A stretch of 56,837 bases of DNA from Nitrospiraceae bacterium (GTDB lineage Bacteria > Nitrospirota > Thermodesulfovibrionia > UBA6902), in NCBI GenBank assembly GCA_003599425.1, contig QZKC01000004.1, positions 1 through 56,837 of the forward strand, given 5' to 3'. The notes under the pieces are model-generated. The model made no database searches. It was not told where the DNA came from and saw only the letters and a program-made list of their open reading frames with translations. Below, one piece after another: positions 50,726 to 56,837 of the stretch; within the stretch, counting starts at the first letter, position 1, and the number at the start of each line of letters is the position of its first letter. The position numbers were made by a program, and so were the translations under genes.

Positions 50726-52282
50726 CTATCCGGGCTGCCCTTGGCCTTTATATTTCATCGCGCATCTGACCAGTCCGTCCGCCCACTCAGGCGCCCCAAG
50801 TGCATGAAGATGCGTATATGTTGCAAAAATGTTTTTATACCACATGCCGTCTTTTCCGTCAATGATCCCTTTCCCGCGTTTCATGGTAAACGCAAAATTG
50901 CCCCCTCTCCCTCCCCCCTTGATAACGGGGAAACTCAAGAGGGGTTCAAGTACATGGGAATAATGAAACTCATGCCCTTTGAGAACTGTTTTCAGAGGGT
51001 AATACGGGTTTTCCTGTGTAACCTCAACGATCGTATAGCCATGAGCCCGAGGTTTGTTCTCAAGTCCGAATGATACTGGAAGCGCATCCACCATCGGATA
51101 TGTTTTGCCATGCAGGACGAGGCTTTTCCCGAGATACATAAGCCCGCCGCATTCCGCATAAACAGGGAGGCCGGTCTCAATAGCACTACGAAGGGAGGTT
51201 TTGAAGTGCGAATTTTCCGCTAAAGCGACCGCATGTGTTTCCGGAAATCCCCCGCCTATATACAGCGCATCTATCTCAGGCAGGCTGTTCTCGTTCAGGG
51301 GACTTACCTCAATTAGCTGCACTCCCCTTTTTTCAAGTTCTTCAAAATTCTCCTGATAGTAGAACTGGAACGCTGAGTCACGGATGACGCCAATTTTGAT
51401 TTCGGATTTCGGACTTCTGATTTCAGATTTTAATTCTGTCTTCCTTTTGCGCTTCTGCACTTCTGCACTTCTGTGCTTTTGTAATTCCGCATTCCGCATT
51501 CCGCACTCCGCAATTTTCAGTGAAACAGTCTCTTTCGCGATTGTCAATATCGCATCGACGTCGATATATTTATCCCCTATCTCTGCCACAGCATCAAGAG
51601 ATTTCCCAACATCAAAGTGTTCCTGAAAGGGGGTCAACCCCATGTGCCTTTCAGGGAATGGGTCTTTTTTCAATCTTGGTATTGCGCCTGCAACAGGCAC
51701 TCTGCATCTTCCCTCGACCGCTTTTCTTATTACACTTTCCTGACGTGCTGTCGCTACCTGGTTCAATACGACTCCTCCTATCCTGACATGATCATCCATG
51801 TGCTGGCATCCAAGGATCATGGCAGCTATCGTGTTCGTAGCCTTGCTGCAATCAACGATCATTATCACAGGCGCCTTAATCAGCTTTGACAATTCCGCTG
51901 TGCTGTATGTGCCCTGGTGGTCCACGCCATCATACAATCCGCGGTTCCCCTCGATGAGGGCTATATCATGTGCAATAAGCTGTGCCGTAGTTCCTTGCCC
52001 CTTGCCCCTTGCCCCTTGCCCCTTCAAAGTATGCTCAAAAAACGATCGCAACACCTGTTCCGGCGTCATCATAAAGAGATCCAGGTTATAACAGGGCTCA
52101 CCGGCTGCCTTTGCCAGCCAGCCGGCATCAATATAATCAGGCCCTTTTTTGAAAGGCGTGATCCTGAGCCCCCTCTTTCTGAACGCTGTGACAAGGCTTA
52201 AGGAAAGTATAGTCTTCCCGCTGCCTCCACGGAGGCCGGAAATGACTATTCGTGGTATGGGAAGATCAACTGATTCTGTCAT
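50726..52282 (-). CDS. dsrN: DsrN, siroheme amidase (CbiA/CobB family)
   Basis: About 518 aa. Related to cobyrinic acid a,c-diamide synthase; it converts siroheme to siroamide for DsrAB. Walker A GGSGKT is at 19-24, and the C-terminal glutaminase has the nucleophile in YAECGGLMYLGK and the histidine in EFHYSHV. Start ATG 52282 is chosen; the longer frame (to 52402) begins inside a palindromic repeat. Unusually, three stretches are repeat DNA in frame: KGQGARGKGQG (51994-52024), a 40-residue block around CGMRNAELQKHRSAEVQKRK (51391-51515), and FPVIKGGGRGGNF (50898-50946). Catalytic motifs are intact, so the enzyme may still work. Confidence 0.9.
   Translation of the reverse strand: MTESVDLPIPRIVISGLRGGSGKTILSLSLVTAFRKRGLRITPFKKGPDYIDAGWLAKAAGEPCYNLDLFMMTPEQVLRSFFEHTLKGQGARGKGQGTTAQLIAHDIALIEGNRGLYDGVDHQGTYSTAELSKLIKAPVIMIVDCSKATNTIAAMILGCQHMDDHVRIGGVVLNQVATARQESVIRKAVEGRCRVPVAGAIPRLKKDPFPERHMGLTPFQEHFDVGKSLDAVAEIGDKYIDVDAILTIAKETVSLKIAECGMRNAELQKHRSAEVQKRKRKTELKSEIRSPKSEIKIGVIRDSAFQFYYQENFEELEKRGVQLIEVSPLNENSLPEIDALYIGGGFPETHAVALAENSHFKTSLRSAIETGLPVYAECGGLMYLGKSLVLHGKTYPMVDALPVSFGLENKPRAHGYTIVEVTQENPYYPLKTVLKGHEFHYSHVLEPLLSFPVIKGGGRGGNFAFTMKRGKGIIDGKDGMWYKNIFATYTHLHALGAPEWADGLVRCAMKYKGQGQPG
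50898..50946. repeat. Repeat insertion in dsrN (third)
   Basis: CCCCCTCTCCCTCCCCC...GGGGAAACTCAAGAGGGG, an extragenic-type repeat that is in frame in dsrN and encodes FPVIKGGGRGGNF. Confidence 0.65.
51391..51515. repeat. Repeat insertion in dsrN (second)
   Basis: About 125 bp of low-complexity repeat: TTCGGATTTCGGACTTCTGA at the left, TTCTGCACTTCTGCACTTCTG in the middle, ATTCCGC repeated at the right. It is in frame and adds a basic block of about 40 residues between the two catalytic domains. Confidence 0.75.
51994..52024. repeat. Repeat insertion in dsrN (first), tandem heptamer
   Basis: Four to five tandem copies of TTGCCCC, in frame on the minus strand, encoding KGQGARGKGQG. Slippage could shift the frame. 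Confidence 0.8.
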
Positions 52283-52330
52283 ACGGTCATTGAGTATTTC
52301 GAACGTATAATAATACCTAAAAACAAAAAA

Positions 52331-52397
52331 GTCATTCCCGCAAAAGCGGGAATCCATGAACATGAAATCGCTGGATTCCTGCCTTCGCAGGAATGAC
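52331..52397. repeat. Palindromic repeat upstream of dsrN
   Basis: GTCATTCCCGCAAAAGCGGG...CGCAGGAATGAC, the same class as 7842-7905. It lies in the dsrD-dsrN gap; translation of it gives the common false N-terminus MPSFLRRQES. Confidence 0.8.
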
Positions 52398-52442
52398 GGC
52401 ATGAGTGAAATTTATGTTTAAGTGCTCAACGACGGAATTGAC

Positions 52443-52691
52443 TTACTTAATGAGCCCTTTTTCCCTGAGGTATTCCTCACTCGGTATCTCAACAGAGCTG
52501 GCACCACCGCCGTATGAGTACATGAGCCTGCCGACATCGATCATCCCTCTCAGAGCCTTTTTTACGGTATCAGGGGCTTCACTGGTCTCCTCTGCAAGGG
52601 CTTTGATGACGTCCTTTTCTTTCAGTTTCTTCTTGCCCTTCATTTTTTCCATATAAGCGAAGATCTTATCCTGTAATTCTGCTGTTTCCAT
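52443..52691 (-). CDS. dsrD: DsrD, activator of sulfite reductase
   Basis: An 82-aa winged-helix protein (ELQDKIFAYMEKMKGKKKLKEKDVIKAL split by a turn, and YSYGGGASSVEIPSEEYLREKG). DsrD is found with the reductive, not usually the oxidative, type of DsrAB, and it increases DsrAB activity. It lies 64 bases after dsrB with its own ribosome-binding site. Its presence supports a sulfate/sulfite reducer. Confidence 0.93.
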   Translation of the reverse strand: METAELQDKIFAYMEKMKGKKKLKEKDVIKALAEETSEAPDTVKKALRGMIDVGRLMYSYGGGASSVEIPSEEYLREKGLIK

Positions 52692-52755
52692 GTCCTCACC
52701 TCTTTCTGTTTTTGCAGGGGCGGTTGCCCGCCCCTGCTACTCACGGTTCTTTTTT

Positions 52756-53826
52756 TTAATACTTGAATGCTGCTGACGTCCTGAACGTATCTCTTGCGAA
52801 TGTGAAATCATCAATGTGCTGGAAGGTAAACTCAATGCCTGTCAGTTTGAAGAAGCTTTCCCAGCCTATCCTCTCGATCCACTCTCCGACCCTCTCATGC
52901 TTCATTGCATTCTTTTCATACGTCTCGAGAATGTTTCTGATGGCTGCAACGACTTTCGGCCATCTCGGAGGTTCATTGTAAAAGAACGGGATAGCAAGCT
53001 TGGAGAATTTCGGGTCCGTTCTGAGACTTCCAACCTTTCCGCCAACAACTATTGCTACGCCGTCTTCTTCGGGCTTGTGAATGTCAATCGGCGGACAAAC
53101 TGTGAAGCAGTTGCCGCAGTACATGCATTTTTCTTCATTAATGATCACAGACTTGTCCTTTGGATTCGGCCTGATCGCCGATGTAGGACATGATGCAACT
53201 GTTGTTGGGATCTCACAAACTTTTGGAACCAGTTCATGATTGATCGTCGGGACTTTCCTGTGAACGGCAACTACAGCGATATCAGAGCAGTGAACTGCAC
53301 CGCACATATTAACGCAGCATGCAACAGCAAGCCTTACCTTGTTGGGCAGTTCTTTGGTCGTAAAATACTCATGGAGATCATCCATGATAGCCTTTACGAG
53401 CCCGGATGCATCCGTACATGCACTATGGCAATGTACCCATCCCTGTGTGTGCACTATATTGCTTACCCTGTCTCCGATGCCGCCAACGAGGTACTTTTTC
53501 TGTTTGAGTTCTGCAACAAGGGGGTCTACCTTGCTCTGGTCTGACACCAGGAACTCTACATTGTTTCTCGTGGTAAAACGAAGATATCCATCGCAATATT
53601 TTTCTGACAAATCGCAAATCTCACGGATTGTCTCAGTGCTCAGAATTCTCGGCGAAGCAACTCTCACCGTATACAGTTTATCTCCGCTTTCAGCAACGTG
53701 TACCATGGTGCCACCGCTTAATTCTTCATGATATTTCCATTTGCCATAGTTCTTTTTTATTATCGGCGGAAGGAACTGATCATATTTAGGTGGTCCGATA
53801 TCTGTTTGTCTCTTTGGTAATGCCAT
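52756..53826 (-). CDS. dsrB: DsrB, dissimilatory sulfite reductase beta subunit
   Basis: A 356-aa subunit that holds the catalytic siroheme-[4Fe-4S] pair. The characteristic segments are [14 protein letters not shown] and [13 protein letters not shown] (cluster and siroheme ligands), then a ferredoxin domain with [16 protein letters not shown] near residue 240. The N-terminus ([20 protein letters not shown], with [13 protein letters not shown] before it) is typical of reductive DsrB. It starts 33 bases after dsrA ends, preceded by AGGAGG. Confidence 0.97.
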   Translation of the reverse strand: MALPKRQTDIGPPKYDQFLPPIIKKNYGKWKYHEELSGGTMVHVAESGDKLYTVRVASPRILSTETIREICDLSEKYCDGYLRFTTRNNVEFLVSDQSKVDPLVAELKQKKYLVGGIGDRVSNIVHTQGWVHCHSACTDASGLVKAIMDDLHEYFTTKELPNKVRLAVACCVNMCGAVHCSDIAVVAVHRKVPTINHELVPKVCEIPTTVASCPTSAIRPNPKDKSVIINEEKCMYCGNCFTVCPPIDIHKPEEDGVAIVVGGKVGSLRTDPKFSKLAIPFFYNEPPRWPKVVAAIRNILETYEKNAMKHERVGEWIERIGWESFFKLTGIEFTFQHIDDFTFARDTFRTSAAFKY

Positions 53827-53859
53827 TGTTTTTCCTCCTTGTTAACTTTATTAGTATTA

Positions 53860-55041
53860 TTATTTAAAGTCGCTTTCTGACCAGAAGAAGAACGGGTCTT
53901 TCCTCGGCTCTTTTACCTGCTGAGGCATCGGTGGAACACCGATAGCTTCAAGGAAGGGCCTCATGCCCTCTGACTCAATGACTTCACCGATTCTTTCTCT
54001 TGGTTTCGCTGTATCATCCCACCACCCGATTATTTTGCGGATGAGTTCTTTCAGTTCCGTGTAAGGTGCGTCTGCCTTAATGAACGGCACGATGACCCAT
54101 GAAAGCAGCGAACCCACAACGATCGGGGCCTTGCTTCCAATAAGGATTGTTGCTCCTTTTTCTTTGCCGGACCTGAGGGCTTTTGTCATTTTTGCTATAC
54201 AATGCATGCACCTGTTGCATTCCACATCATTGATCTTCAGGGTTTTGCCATCATAGGCCATGCAGTTTGTCGGGCACATATCAATGATCTCTGCCTGAAT
54301 ATTCATGCCCTTGTCGGCATATTTCTTTACTTCAGCCTGGTCAATCTGGATATTGCCCTTCCAGGTGCCGATAATCGACATGTCTGCGCGTGCTATGGCT
54401 GCAACGCAGTCAACTGCGCATCCTGCTGTCTTGATCTTGAATTTGTACGGAAAAGCAGGCCTGTGGAGTTCGTCCTGAAATTCCTGGGTAAGTGTATAAG
54501 TAATATCAAGGGTGTCGATATTTGACCATTCGCAACGGCCTGGCCCAACGCAGCAACTCGGGGTCCTCATTGCTGAACCTGAACCTCCAAGGTCCCATCC
54601 GCGTGAGGAATATTCCGCAAAGATGGCTTCGAGGTTTTCAGTGGTTGTCCCGAGGAGAACAAGGTCACCCGTGGAACCATGCATGTTTGTCAATCCGCTG
54701 CCGTATTTATCCCAGATATCGCAGATCTCTTTTAATGCTTTTGCAGTATAAAAGAATCCGCTTGTCTGGTTTATTCTGACAGTATGGAAATGAGCGATGC
54801 CGGGGAATTCCTCAGGGAGTGAGGAATATCTTCCGATAACGCCGCCTCCGTATCCGAGAACACCGACGATCCCGCCGTGTTTCCAGTATCCACGCTTTGT
54901 CTTATAAGATTTTTCAAGCTGGCCCAGTTCATCATCTGCCATTGAGCTCTTTTTCGCGGCCTTTTTAATTTCGGTGACGAAACTCGGCCACGGTCCTTTT
55001 TCAAGCTCGTCCAACATTGGTGTTTTGTACTTCCCGCTCAT
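53860..55041 (-). CDS. dsrA: DsrA, dissimilatory sulfite reductase alpha subunit
   Basis: A 393-aa subunit. The siroheme/cluster region contains TPSCCVGPGRCEWSN (near 165) and TAGCAVDCVAAIARAD (near 207); the inserted ferredoxin domain has CPTNCMAYDG and CNRCMHCIAKM (near 250-285). The N-terminal DELEKGPWPSFVTEIK is typical. With DsrB it makes the heterotetramer that reduces sulfite. The start follows AGGAGG at ideal spacing. The upstream 325 bases hold a promoter and a perfect palindrome. Confidence 0.97.
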   Translation of the reverse strand: MSGKYKTPMLDELEKGPWPSFVTEIKKAAKKSSMADDELGQLEKSYKTKRGYWKHGGIVGVLGYGGGVIGRYSSLPEEFPGIAHFHTVRINQTSGFFYTAKALKEICDIWDKYGSGLTNMHGSTGDLVLLGTTTENLEAIFAEYSSRGWDLGGSGSAMRTPSCCVGPGRCEWSNIDTLDITYTLTQEFQDELHRPAFPYKFKIKTAGCAVDCVAAIARADMSIIGTWKGNIQIDQAEVKKYADKGMNIQAEIIDMCPTNCMAYDGKTLKINDVECNRCMHCIAKMTKALRSGKEKGATILIGSKAPIVVGSLLSWVIVPFIKADAPYTELKELIRKIIGWWDDTAKPRERIGEVIESEGMRPFLEAIGVPPMPQQVKEPRKDPFFFWSESDFK

Positions 55042-55065
55042 GTATACCTCCTTTTAATTTTTACC

Positions 55066-55081
55066 CTTGTAATATTACAAG
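55066..55081. promoter_or_regulatory. Perfect 16-bp palindrome in the dsrA leader
   Basis: CTTGTAATATTACAAG is a perfect inverted repeat 25 bases before dsrA and about 100 bases downstream of the predicted transcription start. It resembles an operator for a dimeric repressor. TTGT...ACAA recalls Rex-type sites (TTGTGAA...TTCACAA), but the match is partial. Confidence 0.45.
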
Positions 55082-55174
55082 AGAATTTTGAACTTCGGAA
55101 CCTTAAAACAATATGTCCCTTTTGAATGACTTTTTTCTTGACCTAAGGATTAGAACAGAAAAAAAAGGTTTATC

Positions 55175-55219
55175 ATATTAAAACATGCTTCGTTTTGAGG
55201 TCAAATAAAAAAATTTAAT
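55175..55219 (-). promoter_or_regulatory. Promoter of dsrA
   Basis: On the minus strand an A/T tract precedes TTGACC (55204-55199), 18 bases and TAATAT (55180-55175). The -35 box and the A/T tract are nearly identical to those of dsrC. Transcription start near 55168, giving a leader of about 125 nt. Confidence 0.55.
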
Positions 55220-55335
55220 CGATACATCATCGATGCTTATTTAAAGAAAGGGTGAGGGCAGAGAGCAAAAGGATAATTTGCGTATCACATCTTCTACAAT
55301 CAGCACACTTTATTACTTTGTCTTGAATTCATATA

Positions 55336-55365
55336 TTGAAAAATTATTTGACTGTTTGGTATAGT
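55336..55365 (+). promoter_or_regulatory. Promoter of pyrE
   Basis: TTGAAA (55336-55341), 18-base spacer, TATAGT (55360-55365). The predicted start of transcription is at about 55372, which favours the second ATG (55374) as a leaderless start. Confidence 0.4.
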
Positions 55366-55367
55366 TC

Positions 55368-55943
55368 ATGGCAATGGAAAATTTAAAAGAAAGTCTTATT
55401 CAGTTAATACGTGAACGATCTTTTCAATATAGTAATGAGCCAAAATTTAAACTTTCCTCCGGAGCAGTAAGTAGCTTCTATTTCAATATGAAAAAAACTA
55501 CCCAATCCCCTGACGGGATGTATCTTGTGGGTAAGATTGTATTTGAAAAGATCAAAGAACTTGGTTTACATCCAAACGCTATAGGAGGGCTTACTATGGG
55601 AGCTGATCCTATCGCTTACGCTGTTACCATGCACTCATATATTGTTAAAGAGCCTATTAATGCATTTGTCATAAGGAAAGAACCAAAACAGCATGGTCTT
55701 AAACTTCCAATAGAAGGAGATATCAAAGCGGGAGAGCATGTAATCATCGTAGATGATGTAGTAACTACAGGCGGTTCTACGATAACAGCTATAAACATTG
55801 CAAAAGAAAATGGCTTGATTATAGATGCAGTAATCATCCTTGTAGACCGTTGTGAACAAAATGGCAGACAAAATATACAGGCATTAGGTTATCCTGTTTA
55901 TAATATTCTTACCTTAAACGATTTTATCCCTGCGCATAATTAA
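55368..55943 (+). CDS. pyrE: Orotate phosphoribosyltransferase
   Basis: A 191-aa type I phosphoribosyltransferase of pyrimidine synthesis. The PRPP motif is VIIVDDVVTTGGST (near 125-138); FKLSSGAVSSFYFNMKKTT, GGLTMGADPIAYA and VIRKEPKQHG are further OPRTase hallmarks. It makes orotidine 5'-phosphate from orotate and PRPP. ATG 55374 (two codons on) is an alternative start. It diverges from dsrA and converges on the atpI-like gene. Confidence 0.93.
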   Translation: MAMENLKESLIQLIRERSFQYSNEPKFKLSSGAVSSFYFNMKKTTQSPDGMYLVGKIVFEKIKELGLHPNAIGGLTMGADPIAYAVTMHSYIVKEPINAFVIRKEPKQHGLKLPIEGDIKAGEHVIIVDDVVTTGGSTITAINIAKENGLIIDAVIILVDRCEQNGRQNIQALGYPVYNILTLNDFIPAHN

Positions 55944-55955
55944 CATTGCGTCACT

Positions 55956-56351
55956 TTAAGATTTCTTCTTGTTTACCGCTCCCCCTTGTTTTGTTATGTT
56001 ATTCTCCTTCCCAACTTTCCATCCTTCAATGAGAATAAAAATAAACACGACCGTGAATCCTAACAAAAGTCCTATTATATTTACAACCCTGTAATAGACC
56101 AGGAGGAAAATGGCCACAAAAAGCAGCGATAACCTCATAATATTGAGGAAAACCACAAGAGGCGCTGCCTTGCCAGAACCAATCAGTCCAGCTACATTCC
56201 GTGTCAGCGCCCTCAGATTAAAGATCCCGAACAGCCATCCTATGAATATTCCGAGAGGCAGTTTCCTTGGCTCATAGAATGCCGAAGCAGCTATTGCAGG
56301 TACAATTATAAAAATGCTTTTTTTTACTACCCGTTTCAGGATTTCCATCAA
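55956..56351 (-). CDS. atpI: ATP synthase subunit I (AtpI-like)
   Basis: A 131-aa membrane protein with four hydrophobic segments (IFIIVPAIAASAFY, PLGIFIGWLFGIF, IMRLSLLFVAIFLLVYY and VNIIGLLLGFTVVFIFILIE) and a short basic tail. It fits the ATP synthase I family (AtpI), which helps assemble the c-ring. The next genes expected in an atp operon (atpB, atpE) are not downstream; pyrE converges instead. The pair with AtpZ may therefore be a relic or a separate transcription unit. Confidence 0.75.
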   Translation of the reverse strand: MMEILKRVVKKSIFIIVPAIAASAFYEPRKLPLGIFIGWLFGIFNLRALTRNVAGLIGSGKAAPLVVFLNIMRLSLLFVAIFLLVYYRVVNIIGLLLGFTVVFIFILIEGWKVGKENNITKQGGAVNKKKS

Positions 56352-56404
56352 TATTAACCGTTCAAGCAGTTAAAAAGTTCAAACGGATTGAACTGCTTGA
56401 TCTG

Positions 56405-56668
56405 TTACTTGCTTGAGTTATTTTCATTGTTACTCATCTTCGATGCCACCCTAAAAAGATATTTAAAACCCGCTATGATCCCAAAGAGGGTAAATAATAT
56501 CGTAAACCATGGGGACGTATTAAAAAATCTGTCCAGCAGATAGTAGCCGATCGCGAAGCCGATAAACGTGCTGATGACAAGATTGATACCAACAGTGCTC
56601 GCAACCCCGATATACCTGAAAAATTCGCTTTTCTTTTCTTTCTTTTGCTTTGGTGTCAAGCTGCCCAC
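56405..56668 (-). CDS. AtpZ-like F1Fo ATPase accessory protein
   Basis: An 87-aa protein with two hydrophobic segments (INLVISTFIGFAIGYYLLD and FTILFTLFGIIAGFKYLFRV) after a basic N-terminus, matching AtpZ/AtpI-type small accessory proteins (AtpZ forms a magnesium/calcium transporter with AtpI in some bacteria). The start GTG 56668 lies seven bases after GGAG; a longer frame reaching 56792 comes from the MITE-like element and is not used. It is followed by the AtpI-like gene. Confidence 0.7.
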   Translation of the reverse strand: MGSLTPKQKKEKKSEFFRYIGVASTVGINLVISTFIGFAIGYYLLDRFFNTSPWFTILFTLFGIIAGFKYLFRVASKMSNNENNSSK

Positions 56669-56704
56669 TCATTAGCTCCACATTGTGCTGTATTCTCTGA
56701 CCTT

Positions 56705-56837
56705 GATTATTCATAAACTCGGAGCAAGTATGGTGAGAGAACATATTGAGCAATACCGTAGAACATATAAACCTAAAGCAGTCTGTTTGCACGTGAATCG
56801 CTCAAGTAATTTAATAATTCATTGCGTTCAAGATGTT
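56705..56837 (-). mobile_element. MITE-like element, copy 3 (partial, cut by window end)
   Basis: Inverted relative to the copies at 5258 and 18995. It starts with GATTATTCATAAAC and GGAGCAAGTATGG, then GAGAACATATTGAGC, and continues to the window end, where it reads TTGCGTTCAAGATGTT, the complement of the left part of the other copies. The remaining ~35 bp lie outside. Confidence 0.75.

Noticed and set aside
51994-52024. CRISPR-like array
   Set aside because: Short tandem heptamers without spacers; no CRISPR array or cas gene is present in the window.
52283-52402. N-terminal extension of dsrN beginning MPSFLRRQES
   Set aside because: It translates a palindromic extragenic repeat; this peptide is a well-known false start and has no match to the CbiA/CobB N-terminus.
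55135-55160. HcpR operator in front of dsrA
   Set aside because: TTGACC with four bases and GATTAG matches only one half of TTGACC-N4-GGTCAA; at least three mismatches remain.
1-56837. tRNA or rRNA genes
   Set aside because: No cloverleaf with a GGTTCGAATC-type T-arm and no rRNA segment was recognised by eye; a tRNAscan run could still find one.

Overview
The window looks like a chromosomal piece of an anaerobic sulfate- or sulfite-reducing bacterium, most likely a member of the Nitrospirota (Thermodesulfovibrionia-like). The main reason is a complete reductive dissimilatory sulfite reductase locus on the minus strand (44212-55041): dsrA, dsrB, dsrD, dsrN, a small Cys-rich protein, dsrC, an RsbRD-N protein, then dsrM, K, J, O and P. 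A PEP-CTERM protein, many large secreted and outer-membrane proteins, and several families of short dispersed repeats fit a Gram-negative, biofilm-forming sediment or groundwater organism. The taxon is an inference; no rRNA is present.

Layout. 1-5 kb: PilZ protein, a secreted hypothetical, ccdA and a UvrA-family ATPase. 5-7.1 kb: a possible small RNA and a seven-bladed propeller protein with a TolC-like tail. 7.2-7.8 kb: a structured RNA with its own promoter (resembles HEARO, the IscB guide RNA class, but without a nuclease gene) next to a decayed gene. 7.9-12.6 kb, minus strand: an exopolysaccharide module (GH26-like hydrolase, CesA-like glycosyltransferase, outer-membrane barrel) and a PEP-CTERM protein. 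13.0-24.6 kb, plus strand: four consecutive large exported proteins (1990-aa multidomain, fibronectin-III, Ig-plus-barrel, 354-aa) of unknown function. 24.8-29 kb: small conserved proteins, ywbE, rhlE, an HI0933-family flavoprotein and maf. 29.1-37.3 kb: a type I restriction-modification island with an XRE/ImmA-IrrE and PIN-like pair inserted between hsdS and hsdR. 37.3-39.5 kb: dusB and an RNase D-like exonuclease. 39.5-42.9 kb: a type II restriction-modification pair and a DUF1828/DUF1829 plus DUF6978-like pair. 43.0-43.8 kb: a cold-shock gene between two terminator hairpins, and a small conserved gene. 44.2-55.0 kb: the dsr locus. 55.4-56.7 kb: pyrE and an atpI/atpZ-like pair without the rest of the ATP synthase operon.

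How the genes work together. DsrAB reduces sulfite and loads sulfur on DsrC as a trisulfide; the DsrMKJOP membrane complex reduces it with quinol-derived electrons; DsrN amidates the siroheme used by DsrAB; DsrD stimulates the reaction. dsrA and dsrC each appear to have their own promoter, with the same -35 box and the same A/T tract in front of it. CcdA may feed the thiol-disulfide chemistry needed to mature cytochromes such as DsrJ. Two restriction systems and an undescribed accessory pair form a defence-rich stretch between housekeeping genes.

The window is rich in small mobile repeats: a 170-bp MITE-like element (three copies plus a short derivative), a 100-bp repeat (three copies), a 120-bp repeat placed directly before two exported-protein genes, and genome-wide palindromes. 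Several have been built into genes: dsrN carries three in-frame insertions of repeat DNA, and repeats appear to supply ribosome-binding regions or C-termini to other genes.
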